A model generated the notes under the pieces. The model saw nothing but the letters and a program-made list of their open reading frames with translations, had not been told where the DNA came from and made no database searches. From contig DCZC01000018.1 in NCBI GenBank assembly GCA_002331565.1, positions 1 to 16,340 of the forward strand: a stretch of DNA of 16,340 bases. Reading direction: 5' to 3'. Within the stretch, counting starts at the first letter, position 1. Every line of letters starts with the position of its first letter. This stretch comes from Gemmatimonas sp. UBA2094 (GTDB lineage: Bacteria > Gemmatimonadota > Gemmatimonadetes > Gemmatimonadales > Gemmatimonadaceae). Shown in pieces: positions 1 through 6,562 of the stretch. Made by a program: the position numbers and the translations under genes.

Positions 1-2
1 CG

Positions 3-680
3 AGCGCGGCCCGCGACCTCGCCCAGGCGGTACTCGCCCTCGGTGCCGCGCGCGCCTTCCGCTGCTCGGCGGCACTGCGCCCCCCCATCGACGACGGGGA
101 ATCCGCCATCAAGTGGGCGCTCAAACTGGGGGCCCTTGCTCTCGTGTCGCGCCAGACCGACGCGTACGAGCGCTGGTGGGACGCCCGCGCCCAGATCGCA
201 GAGACCGTGAAGCGGGCCGCCCTGGGGCTTGATCAGGAGCCGTGGGAACCGTACGCCCGCGGCACCCTGTGGATGGCGTGGCTGGGCCTCATGGGCGCCC
301 CGGTGGCCGTGCTCCCCGAGCACGCCGCCGACGAACTGCCCATGCTGAGCGCCACGCGCACCCGACTGGCGGCCTTCCGCGAACGCCGGGCCGACCATGA
401 GCTCCCCGGCGATGGCCCCGTGGCCAACGCCACGGCGCTGCGAGCGCGAATGACGGAATTCGCCATACGCCACCTGGCCGACGCGACCGAACTGCTGACG
501 GTCGCGGTGCTCAGACGGACACTCCCCGATGCGAGTGCTGAATTCAAGCTGCACCTCAGTGCAGCCCGTTCGGCGATGGCGGGCGATCATGGGCAGGACA
601 TGTTGCTGGCGTGGTTGCAGGCTGCCGGCGTTACGCTGGCAGGCGGCGTGACCGCGCAGCTCGAACTCCCAGGATTCTAG
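3..680 (+). CDS. Hypothetical protein, 5'-truncated by window edge
   Basis: I do not recognise this protein. The reading frame is open from base 3 to a TAG at 678-680, giving about 225 visible residues. A GTG at 144 could start a 178-residue product, but the frame upstream of it has the same coding character (for example the stretch around ALRPPIDDGESAIKWALKLG), so the gene most likely begins outside the window. The protein is rich in Ala, Leu and Arg, looks mainly helical and soluble, and contains a Trp-rich segment (YERWWDAR, then EPWEPYARGTLWMAWLG). I see no signal peptide, membrane segment or catalytic motif. It converges on, and overlaps by about 50 bases, the small minus-strand gene that follows. 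Coding is fairly certain from frame length and GC-rich third positions; the function is unknown. Confidence 0.6.
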   Translation, partial: SAARDLAQAVLALGAARAFRCSAALRPPIDDGESAIKWALKLGALALVSRQTDAYERWWDARAQIAETVKRAALGLDQEPWEPYARGTLWMAWLGLMGAPVAVLPEHAADELPMLSATRTRLAAFRERRADHELPGDGPVANATALRARMTEFAIRHLADATELLTVAVLRRTLPDASAEFKLHLSAARSAMAGDHGQDMLLAWLQAAGVTLAGGVTAQLELPGF

Positions 681-1035
681 TCCGTCCGGCGCCACCCACG
701 GTGGCACGCCACACCCTATAGACGCGGCGGCCGGTGCTCCCCACTGGGAACGCCACGCGTCCGCCGCCCAAGGGGATGATGTCGGCCAACAAGGCGCCCA
801 AGGCACGCCTGGCCTCGAAAGACGCATGCATGTCCGACTCGGTGTCCGTCCCCGACCCGGTATCGATGCGATACCAGCAGACGCCTTCAGCGCCTTCTGA
901 TCGCACGACGTAGCGGTCGTCATCCGTCCAGAACGCACTGATCCGGTCAGCCGCCACATGGTTGTGGATTGGCAGGCTTGTGATGGGCGCGAGCTCCATC
1001 GGACCAATTGGTGCGTCAATGGCGATGACGTGCAT
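631..1035 (-). CDS. Small hypothetical protein (134 aa)
   Basis: No family recognised. I chose the ATG at 1035; the frame can be extended to a TTG at 1137, but the added residues look noncoding and the ATG gives a clean start (MHVIAIDAPIGPMELAP). No strong Shine-Dalgarno sequence precedes it. The body has an alternating hydrophobic/charged pattern with many aromatic and Asp residues (FWTDDDRYVVRSE, CWYRIDTGSG) and ends in an Arg-rich tail. It looks like a small beta-rich cytoplasmic domain. Codon third positions are GC-rich but less strict than in the metabolic genes nearby. The last 50 bases overlap the 3' end of the convergent upstream gene, which leaves the true stop or the reality of the gene somewhat open. 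Confidence 0.5.
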   Translation of the reverse strand: MHVIAIDAPIGPMELAPITSLPIHNHVAADRISAFWTDDDRYVVRSEGAEGVCWYRIDTGSGTDTESDMHASFEARRALGALLADIIPLGGGRVAFPVGSTGRRVYRVWRATVGGAGRTRILGVRAARSRRLPA

Positions 1036-1180
1036 AGCGTAATTCCGTGAGAAGACAGGAACGTGATCGTCGTGCTCCGCAGCGCGGCTGCGTTGATACC
1101 GGGCCGCGATGTTATGACGATGGACGCGCCAACGCAATACGCTGCTTGCCAGCTAAGTCATTGATACTATTGTCGATATG

Positions 1181-1306
1181 TGTGGGAAAGGATGTGGAGA
1201 ACCCGCTAAGTCTCATCACCGGAACCATGTACGGCCGGCCTGCCTGTGGATAAACTGCTTCGTGATACCCCTCTGTTTTGAAGCGCGAAAGCGCTGTTTA
1301 TCCACA
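1181..1306. promoter_or_regulatory. DnaA-box cluster with central hairpin
   Basis: TGTGGATAA at 1245-1253 and TTATCCACA at 1298-1306 are perfect copies of the classical DnaA box in opposite orientations, 44 bases apart. A one-mismatch copy (TGTGGAGAA, 1193-1201) and a two-mismatch copy (TGTGGGAAA, 1181-1189) lie just upstream in the same orientation as the first. Between the two perfect boxes is a hairpin, AGCGC-GAAA-GCGCT (1282-1295). Two perfect 9-mers so close together are unlikely by chance in GC-rich DNA. The site could be part of oriC, a DnaA-titration site, or a DnaA-controlled promoter. No dnaA, dnaN, rpmH or gidA gene is visible in the window to settle it. Confidence 0.55.
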
Positions 1307-1910
1307 CGCCCTCTTGTCACAAACCTGCTTTTTCCTTGTTTGCTGACACAGGCGTAATTCCGGTCGGAAAGGGCGAAAACCGCCGGCCAAGTGCGTCCGC
1401 TTCGTCCTGACTGGCGGATCTAGTCGACGGGCGAGTTCGTCACGGCAGAGCCGTTGGCCGGACTTTCAGGATCCCGCTGCTGGCGCCTGTCCGTCGGCTC
1501 CACATCGTCTGGGGCTGCCCGCAGGTCTCCTGGAGCCGCGGTCGTGTCTATCAGCCCCCTAGTGGATCGCGCGTGGGGAAGAGCCGAGGCGTACCCGGTT
1601 ATCGGCGGGGCAGGGAGGATTACCCCGGTGTCACGAAGTTGCGATGTTCACAGACGCTGTCGAGCCTCGCCGTCACGCGCTTGCGAAGGGCACGCTGGCG
1701 GCCGACTTGGTTGCCGTGTCGATTCGGCAGTTTCGTGACCAGGCACTGTGCTTCGGCGAGCGGCCGCCGCCGGTGTGGCGGAGGCGCTCCTGCAGGCGTG
1801 GCGGGCTCGGAGAAAGCCCCGTGAGGCGCCCCAGGGTGTGCGTCCTCGAGGAGCTCGGCGCCTTACTCGGCGTGGAGAGCGCCGTGTTTCACGCCGTGAG
1901 ATACCATCCG

Positions 1911-1980
1911 GCATGAATAGTTAAGCATTTTTCAAGCAAGCATTTATACAAATTCACCTTATCTATCGCATTAAGTGATG
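1911..1980. other. AT-rich island
   Basis: This 70-base stretch is about 31% GC by hand count (22 of 70), far below its surroundings. It contains an 8-base direct repeat, AAGCATTT, at 1923-1930 and 1938-1945 (period 15). No gene is visible in it. Candidate roles are a DNA-unwinding element, a promoter region, or a remnant of transferred DNA. Confidence 0.5.
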
Positions 1981-2181
1981 GGCGGCACGCGGGCTCTTCA
2001 CCGCAGAGGAGCGCGAGGCGGTACCGGTGCACGGGCCGTGGACCCGTACGGTGGAAGCGCCACACACGCACTATCGCGACAGTGCGGGCGCCGACCAATA
2101 CGATGGATCTGCTTCGGTTCATCGTCGTACGTCGTGCAGGAGCGGGTGGCGCTGGTCAGCTGCGGCGGTGCGGTGCCGCTG

Positions 2182-2943
2182 TTACGGATCCTCCCCCAAC
2201 GACCGGAGATACCCCACCGCCATCTCCGCCATGCCGGCGCGCGTGTACACGTCCGGCCGCCGGTCGGCGATCAGCTGAGCGATCACGTCGGCCACTTCGT
2301 CGGCGCTCTGCGAGTTGGGGAGCGCGCGTGAATCCGGTCCACCGTGAAGGGCGTTGGCGCCAAAGGCCGTGCGCACCACGCCGGGGCTGACAAGGGAGAA
2401 CTGAATGTCGGGGTGCGTCTCCTGCACCTCGGTGCGCATGTTGGCGGTGAGCGCGTTGAGGAAGTGCTTGGCGCCACTGTAGGCCGACCGAAAGGTCGCC
2501 ATGGGTACGCGCCCCAGCATGGACGACACATTGATGACATGGCCCCGTCCCATGAGGCGGAAGTGCGGCAGCACCGCCTGCATGCCATACAGGGCGCTCT
2601 TCACGTTCACCGTCATCATGTCGTCGAGGTCGGCGTCGGTGAGCTGCGACGGGGGGCGGGTGATGCCGCGTCCCACGTTGTTCACCCACACGTCGAGTCG
2701 GCTGAAGCGCGCGAGGGCGGTTTCCACCACGTCCTCCACCTCGCTGCGCACGGTCACGTCGGCGGCCACGGTCACGACGTCGGCACGGCCCAACGACGCC
2801 ACCAGCGCCTGCAACGCATCGGCGCGGCGGGCCACGAGCACGAGATGATGCGTGGGCGCGAGGCGGGAGGCGAGCGCGGCGCCGATGCCGCTCGACGCTC
2901 CGGTGATGACGACGACAGGACGGGAAGGAGGCGTGTTGGACAT
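2182..2943 (-). CDS. SDR family oxidoreductase
   Basis: Classical short-chain dehydrogenase/reductase of 253 residues, the usual length for the family. Seen in the sequence: the nucleotide-binding TGASSGIG motif (residues 14-21), Arg39-Arg40 at the end of the second beta strand (suggesting NADP(H) rather than NAD(H)), the NNVG motif (88-91), catalytic Ser near 140-141, and YSGAK (Tyr155, Lys159). The catalytic tetrad is therefore intact and the enzyme should reduce or oxidise a carbonyl/alcohol substrate that cannot be named from sequence. The ATG at 2943 gives the standard SDR N-terminus. The frame stays open much further upstream, but that extension runs antisense to the lipoprotein gene and is not coding. 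No good Shine-Dalgarno sequence is visible; a 17-base inverted repeat abuts the start. The gene is divergent from the HmuY-like gene. Confidence 0.93.
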   Translation of the reverse strand: MSNTPPSRPVVVITGASSGIGAALASRLAPTHHLVLVARRADALQALVASLGRADVVTVAADVTVRSEVEDVVETALARFSRLDVWVNNVGRGITRPPSQLTDADLDDMMTVNVKSALYGMQAVLPHFRLMGRGHVINVSSMLGRVPMATFRSAYSGAKHFLNALTANMRTEVQETHPDIQFSLVSPGVVRTAFGANALHGGPDSRALPNSQSADEVADVIAQLIADRRPDVYTRAGMAEMAVGYLRSLGEDP

Positions 2944-3011
2944 TCCGGAAAAATACCGGACGTCGGCGCCGGAGACGCAGATCGGGATAAATCCCACCAC
3001 GACATTGTGGT
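2944..3011. promoter_or_regulatory. Divergent intergenic region with three inverted repeats
   Basis: Three perfect inverted repeats occur in 68 bases between the SDR (-) and the HmuY-like gene (+): TCCGG-7-CCGGA (2944-2960), GGGAT-AA-ATCCC (2984-2995) and ACCAC-6-GTGGT (2996-3011). The first lies immediately upstream of the SDR ATG, where it could affect translation or transcription start. The second and third lie 44-71 bases before the lipoprotein ATG, a normal operator distance. None matches the Fur consensus. Regulator identity is unknown. Confidence 0.4.
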
Positions 3012-3054
3012 AAATACGAATGCCACGCCGCGCTCGGGGGGGGTAGGATCGGTC

Positions 3055-4173
3055 ATGCAAAACCCGACTACTTTCCCGACCCGGCAGGCTCAGGCCGGAG
3101 TCGTTCGGAATCGCCGCCTCCCGGCGTATTCCCTTACCGTCCTGCTCGGTAGTGCCGCCCTGCTCACCGCCTGCGAAGGCGAGAGCAATCCCACCGGTCC
3201 GGGCGCAGTGGTACGTGAACCGGCCCTCAACGAAGTGGTGACGTCGCAGCCGCTCAACGCCAGCAGCAACGATACCCTGGTGTACTTCAGCTTTACCACC
3301 GGCGGCCTGGTGTTGCCCTCCGCCGATTGGGACGTCGCGCTTCGTCGCTACGAAGTGCGGCTTGCTTCGCCGGCGACCGGCGCCTCCAAGACGGTACTCG
3401 GTTTCACGCTGGCGAACAATCAGAACGCGACCGCAGCCGAGGTGCTCGGCTACACGCGCGCCAATACCCTGGCCGCCTTCGACGGGCTGCGCGACGCGCA
3501 GATTCCGGCCGACAGCGTCTTCACCACTGATCGACTCGCGCAGAACCCGCAGGCGCATATCGTGCTCGGCAGTGTGCCGGTAGCCAACGCCGCGCAGTTT
3601 TGGAAGATCCGGCTCGCCAGCGGTCAGTTCGCGATCTTCCGCAACGCGGTGATCGGCTTCAACCGCACGCGTGCCACGGACTCGATCGTCCTGGAATCGC
3701 GTCTGCAGGCCGGAAACACGCTCGGCGCCGTGCAGCGTCTGGCGGTTGCTCCCGCAGGCGCGACCCGGGCGATCAGCTTCGCCACCAATTCCGTCGTGAC
3801 GCCGAATGGCTGCAACTGGGACATCCAGTTCAATCCCGATCCGACGCAGCTCGCGATCACGGTCAACTCGGCGTGCAACGTGGGGACGAATCCCGGAAGT
3901 GCCTCGCCGACGTTCGCGGGTGTTTCGAGCGCGAGCGATGCGCCGCAGTATGTGCCCTTCCTTTCGCAGCTGCTGGGGCCCATTCCCAATTCCATCCTCG
4001 ATACCAAGGCACCGTTCCGCTACGATCTCACCGGTCAGCAGCGTCTGCACCCGGCATTCAACACGTACTTCGCGAAGGTGGGGACGCGGGTGTGGAAGTT
4101 CCAGCTCGTGGATTACTACAGCAACACGGGCGTTGCCGGGTATCCCACCGTGCGGTACGCGCGCATCCGTTGA
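3055..4173 (+). CDS. HmuY-like surface lipoprotein
   Basis: Predicted 372-residue lipoprotein. A basic N-region and hydrophobic stretch lead to a lipobox, LLTAC, with lipidated Cys40; a low-complexity linker follows (EGESNPTGPG). Motifs typical of the HmuY family are WDVALRRYEV early in the mature part and the C-terminal segment VWKFQLVDYYSNTG...YPTVRYARI, which matches the conserved final strands. Known HmuY proteins bind haem at the cell surface and hand it to a TonB-dependent receptor. The mature part is larger than Porphyromonas HmuY and has an extra middle region containing a Cys pair (CNWDIQFN and NSACNVG). The ATG at 3055 has AGGA at 3045-3048 as a ribosome site. The stop overlaps the receptor start (TGATG), so the two genes are probably translationally coupled. 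Haem as ligand is inferred from family and neighbour. Confidence 0.82.
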   Translation: MQNPTTFPTRQAQAGVVRNRRLPAYSLTVLLGSAALLTACEGESNPTGPGAVVREPALNEVVTSQPLNASSNDTLVYFSFTTGGLVLPSADWDVALRRYEVRLASPATGASKTVLGFTLANNQNATAAEVLGYTRANTLAAFDGLRDAQIPADSVFTTDRLAQNPQAHIVLGSVPVANAAQFWKIRLASGQFAIFRNAVIGFNRTRATDSIVLESRLQAGNTLGAVQRLAVAPAGATRAISFATNSVVTPNGCNWDIQFNPDPTQLAITVNSACNVGTNPGSASPTFAGVSSASDAPQYVPFLSQLLGPIPNSILDTKAPFRYDLTGQQRLHPAFNTYFAKVGTRVWKFQLVDYYSNTGVAGYPTVRYARIR

Positions 4174-6347
4174 TGCGATTGCGCGTGCGCCATGGCGTCG
4201 GGATCGTACTGACTGCCGGCATGACCATCGTCATGCCGGCAGTCGGTTTTGCGCAGACGGCATCGGTGCACGGTCAGGTGGTGTCGCACGCCGACGGCGC
4301 TCCGATCGCGTCCGCCGAAATCCGGCACCTCGTGAGCGGTGTGCGCGTCCGCAGTGACGCAAAGGGGCGCTTCAGTATCGCGGCGCGCCCTGGGGATTCG
4401 TTGCTCGTGCGCGTGCTTGGCTATCGCGAGCGCCGGATGGCGGTGAGTGCGGACGCGATGGCGACCGAGTGGCGTGCAGCTCTGGTGCCACTCGCCACGG
4501 TACTGCCAGTGTTCACCACCACGATGGGACAGCGCGTGATTCGTGCCAACGAGTCGCCACGCAGCGTGACGGTGGTGGACCGCAAGGATATCGACGCCAC
4601 CGCGGCCGTGTCGGCCAATCAGCTGCTGCGGCAACTGCCGGGGATGCAGGAGCTGCCGGCACCACCGAGCAAGACGAGTGTTTCCATACGCGGCTTCGAC
4701 GATTCACGCGTACTCGTGTTGGTGGACGGCGAGCCGGTGGCGGGTTCGCTCATCGAGAGTCGCGACATTGGACGCCTGAGTACCATCGCCACAGAACGCA
4801 TCGAAGTGACGAAAGGGCCGAGCAGTGTGGAGTTCGGCAGCGATGCGCTGGGTGGGGTGATCAACATCGTGCAGGCGGCACCGACGAAGTCGCTCACACT
4901 CGACGGAGTGGCGCGTCAGGGTGAGCTTGGTAGACAGGAGTCGTCGCTGGGCGTGAGCCACACCACCGGTCGTGTCGGATACCGGCTGAATGGTGGGTGG
5001 CGTCAGACCGACCGGCTCACTGGCTACAACGCTGCCGGTAGCACGTTCAATCGGATCTTTGATGTGCGCAGCGACGTACGGGTGGCGCTCGGTCGTGACT
5101 GGACGGCACGCGCGGATGTGCAGGGAGCCCGTGAGCGTCAGCGGTTTCCGCTGGATGCCAATTTCAACGGCTTCATCGACAATCGGGGTGGGCAGGGGTT
5201 CGTGGAAGCGCAGGGGCCAGCCCTCGGCGGTCGTCTTCGACTGCGCGGGTTTCAGCAGCGCTTCAACTATCAGTACCGACAGGCACGCGGCCTGCTTCCC
5301 ATTCGCGGTTCGGCCGATTCGGTGGAGCAGCGCGAGCGGCAGGGGCGGTATCTCGCCGCGTACTCCCTGGTGACCGGAGGCCACGCGCTCGACGTCGGGG
5401 TGCAGCATTCCCGCCGCACGCTGATTGCTCCCGCCAAAGTGGATGGCGACAGCGCGCGGGAACGCATTACCGAGGTGTTCGCGCGCGACTCGTGGACACT
5501 CCGCGACGTGCTTGTCACGGTGGGCGCGCGCCACACGATGAGCACGCTCTGGGGAAGTACCACCAACCCCAGCGCGGGGCTCGCGTGGCAGGCGCTGCCC
5601 GCGCTGCGTGTTCGGACGAACGTGGCGCGTGGGTTCCGCGCGCCCGGCTTCAAGGAAATCCGTTACACCTTTTTCAATCCTGCCGGCGGCTATCAAATAG
5701 TAGGCAATCCCGATCTGCGCCCGGAGAGTTCGGTGAGCGGGAGTGTCGGGGGCACGTGGGCGCCGTCGCCTCGCTGGTCGGTCGATGCGGAAGCGTACCG
5801 CAACGATGTGAAGGATCTGGTGGACTGGAGCTTTCGCGGCAACAACGCGGCGGGGTATCAAACGTATGCGAACGTGAACATCGCGCGCGCGCGCACGCAG
5901 GGTGTCGAAACGAATGCGCGCCTGATGCTCGCGGGCACGGAGATCACCGCGGGATACGATCTGCTCAAGGCGCGCAACCTGTCCACCGGGTTGCCGCTTA
6001 CGCGTCGCGCGACGCACACGGCCCGACTTCGTGCGTCGCGCGAGTGGCCGTGGCTCGACGGGGTGCAGGGTGACGTTTCGGTGCGCTATACGGGCCAGGC
6101 CCCGCTCATCGGTATTCCCGCCGGTGCACCCATCACCGGGCCATTCTCCACGGAACCAGGCATCGTGGGACGCCAGGGCGCGCTGCTCAGCATCGATATG
6201 CAGTGGCGCCTGCGCCTCTCGACGATCGCCACGCTGTCCGTCGGGGGCAACAACCTGCTGAACCAGCAGCCGGAACTATGGACGCCGGCGTTTCAGCGGC
6301 AGATGTATGCGGGCCTGTCGATCCACTGGGCTGCACTGGAGAAGTGA
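4173..6347 (+). CDS. TonB-dependent outer-membrane receptor
   Basis: Predicted 724-residue receptor. Order of parts: Sec signal peptide (about 1-28, ending GFAQ), a carboxypeptidase-regulatory-like domain (about 31-105, GQVVSHADGAPIASAEI), a plug domain (about 125-235, including VDGEPV and IEVTKGPSSVEFGSDALGG) and a 22-strand-type barrel from about 240 to the end. It would import a siderophore, haem or a similar ligand using TonB/ExbBD energy. A FRAP box (488-491) and an NPDL box (512-515) are present, as in haem receptors, but no His lies between them, so haem specificity is not proven. The ATG at 4173 overlaps the preceding stop by one base; a longer frame upstream is antisense-like and lacks a signal peptide. 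A striking 15-bp hairpin followed by TTTT lies in the signal-peptide codons. Confidence 0.93.
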   Translation: MRLRVRHGVGIVLTAGMTIVMPAVGFAQTASVHGQVVSHADGAPIASAEIRHLVSGVRVRSDAKGRFSIAARPGDSLLVRVLGYRERRMAVSADAMATEWRAALVPLATVLPVFTTTMGQRVIRANESPRSVTVVDRKDIDATAAVSANQLLRQLPGMQELPAPPSKTSVSIRGFDDSRVLVLVDGEPVAGSLIESRDIGRLSTIATERIEVTKGPSSVEFGSDALGGVINIVQAAPTKSLTLDGVARQGELGRQESSLGVSHTTGRVGYRLNGGWRQTDRLTGYNAAGSTFNRIFDVRSDVRVALGRDWTARADVQGARERQRFPLDANFNGFIDNRGGQGFVEAQGPALGGRLRLRGFQQRFNYQYRQARGLLPIRGSADSVEQRERQGRYLAAYSLVTGGHALDVGVQHSRRTLIAPAKVDGDSARERITEVFARDSWTLRDVLVTVGARHTMSTLWGSTTNPSAGLAWQALPALRVRTNVARGFRAPGFKEIRYTFFNPAGGYQIVGNPDLRPESSVSGSVGGTWAPSPRWSVDAEAYRNDVKDLVDWSFRGNNAAGYQTYANVNIARARTQGVETNARLMLAGTEITAGYDLLKARNLSTGLPLTRRATHTARLRASREWPWLDGVQGDVSVRYTGQAPLIGIPAGAPITGPFSTEPGIVGRQGALLSIDMQWRLRLSTIATLSVGGNNLLNQQPELWTPAFQRQMYAGLSIHWAALEK
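4208..4250 (+). terminator. Terminator-like hairpin inside receptor signal-peptide codons
   Basis: GACTGCCGGCATGAC (4211-4225), loop CATC, then GTCATGCCGGCAGTC (4230-4244): a perfect 15-bp stem with a 4-base loop. In RNA the stem can extend through U4210-G4245, C4209-G4246 and A4208-U4247, and TTTT ends at 4250. This is the architecture of an intrinsic terminator, yet it encodes residues 13-24 of the receptor's signal peptide. It could act as a translation-sensitive attenuator that lowers receptor mRNA relative to the lipoprotein, or as an mRNA stability or processing element. Confidence 0.5.
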
Positions 6348-6400
6348 GCGGGGAGACCCGAGCGTTGAGTCTGGCGAGTTGAGGCGGCCGCACGAGTGTG

Positions 6401-6504
6401 GAGCCCGGATCGACGTGAGCGCTGCGTTGGCTATCGGCGAGAGTTGAGAAGCGACGCGCAACTCCCACCGCATGGACGCTCAACTCTCACCGCGATCCGG
6501 GCTC
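6401..6504. repeat. Long imperfect palindrome between convergent genes
   Basis: GAGCCCGGATCG (6401-6412) is matched by its exact reverse complement at 6493-6504. After two mismatches, GTGAG continues the pairing (17 of 19 positions). Nested inside is a second perfect 10-bp inverted repeat, GAGAGTTGAG (6439-6448) with CTCAACTCTC (6479-6488). Related GTTGAG words occur at 6362-6369 and 6376-6383, and GGGCTCC recurs at 6532-6538. The array fills the 215-base gap between the convergent receptor and GH57 genes. It could form a large cruciform or a bidirectional terminator, or be a REP/BIME-like element. No U-tract follows. Confidence 0.55.
6459..6493 (+). repeat. Two-copy direct repeat, period 22
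   Basis: CAACTCCCACCGC (6459-6471) and CAACTCTCACCGC (6481-6493) differ at one base. They lie within the right half of the larger palindromic region, which suggests local duplication. Only two copies exist. Confidence 0.5.
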
Positions 6505-6562
6505 GATGCGACACCGCATGCATCACTGCTCGGGCTCCCACTCCAGTCGCAGATCGCAGGAA

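Larger units (their letters stand above)
1036..2181. other. 1.1-kb gene-free region
   Basis: No frame on either strand reads as a credible protein. The short open frames at 1454-1916 and 1889-2122 overlap each other in several frames, have Arg/Gly/Ser-biased composition and lack ribosome sites. The region contains two perfect DnaA boxes (1245-1253, 1298-1306), a cluster of inverted repeats near 1383-1461, and an AT-rich island at 1911-1980. No tRNA, tmRNA or RNase P signature was found by eye. It may be a regulatory or replication-related locus, or a decayed region. Confidence 0.6.

Noticed and set aside
1315..1348. Imperfect inverted repeat TGTCACAAAC / GTTTGCTGACA next to the DnaA boxes
   Set aside because: It needs a one-base bulge and has a moderate loop; too weak to call a separate site.
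1454..1916. Several overlapping short open frames, considered as a decayed transposase or recombinase
   Set aside because: No recognisable motif survives in any frame, and no terminal inverted repeats or target duplication were seen.
2984..3020. Possible Fur box upstream of the HmuY-like gene
   Set aside because: The inverted repeats do not match the GATAATGATAATCATTATC-type consensus.
2944..4050. Long upstream extension of the minus-strand SDR frame (total 622 codons)
   Set aside because: The extension is antisense to the HmuY-like gene, is Arg/His/Gly-biased and lacks any domain; the SDR fold begins properly at 2943.
3600..4172. Upstream extension of the TonB receptor frame
   Set aside because: It overlaps the lipoprotein in another frame and would bury the signal peptide; the ATG at 4173 is right.
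6459..6493. Direct repeats considered as a CRISPR fragment
   Set aside because: Only two imperfect 13-base copies with a 9-base gap; no array and no cas genes.
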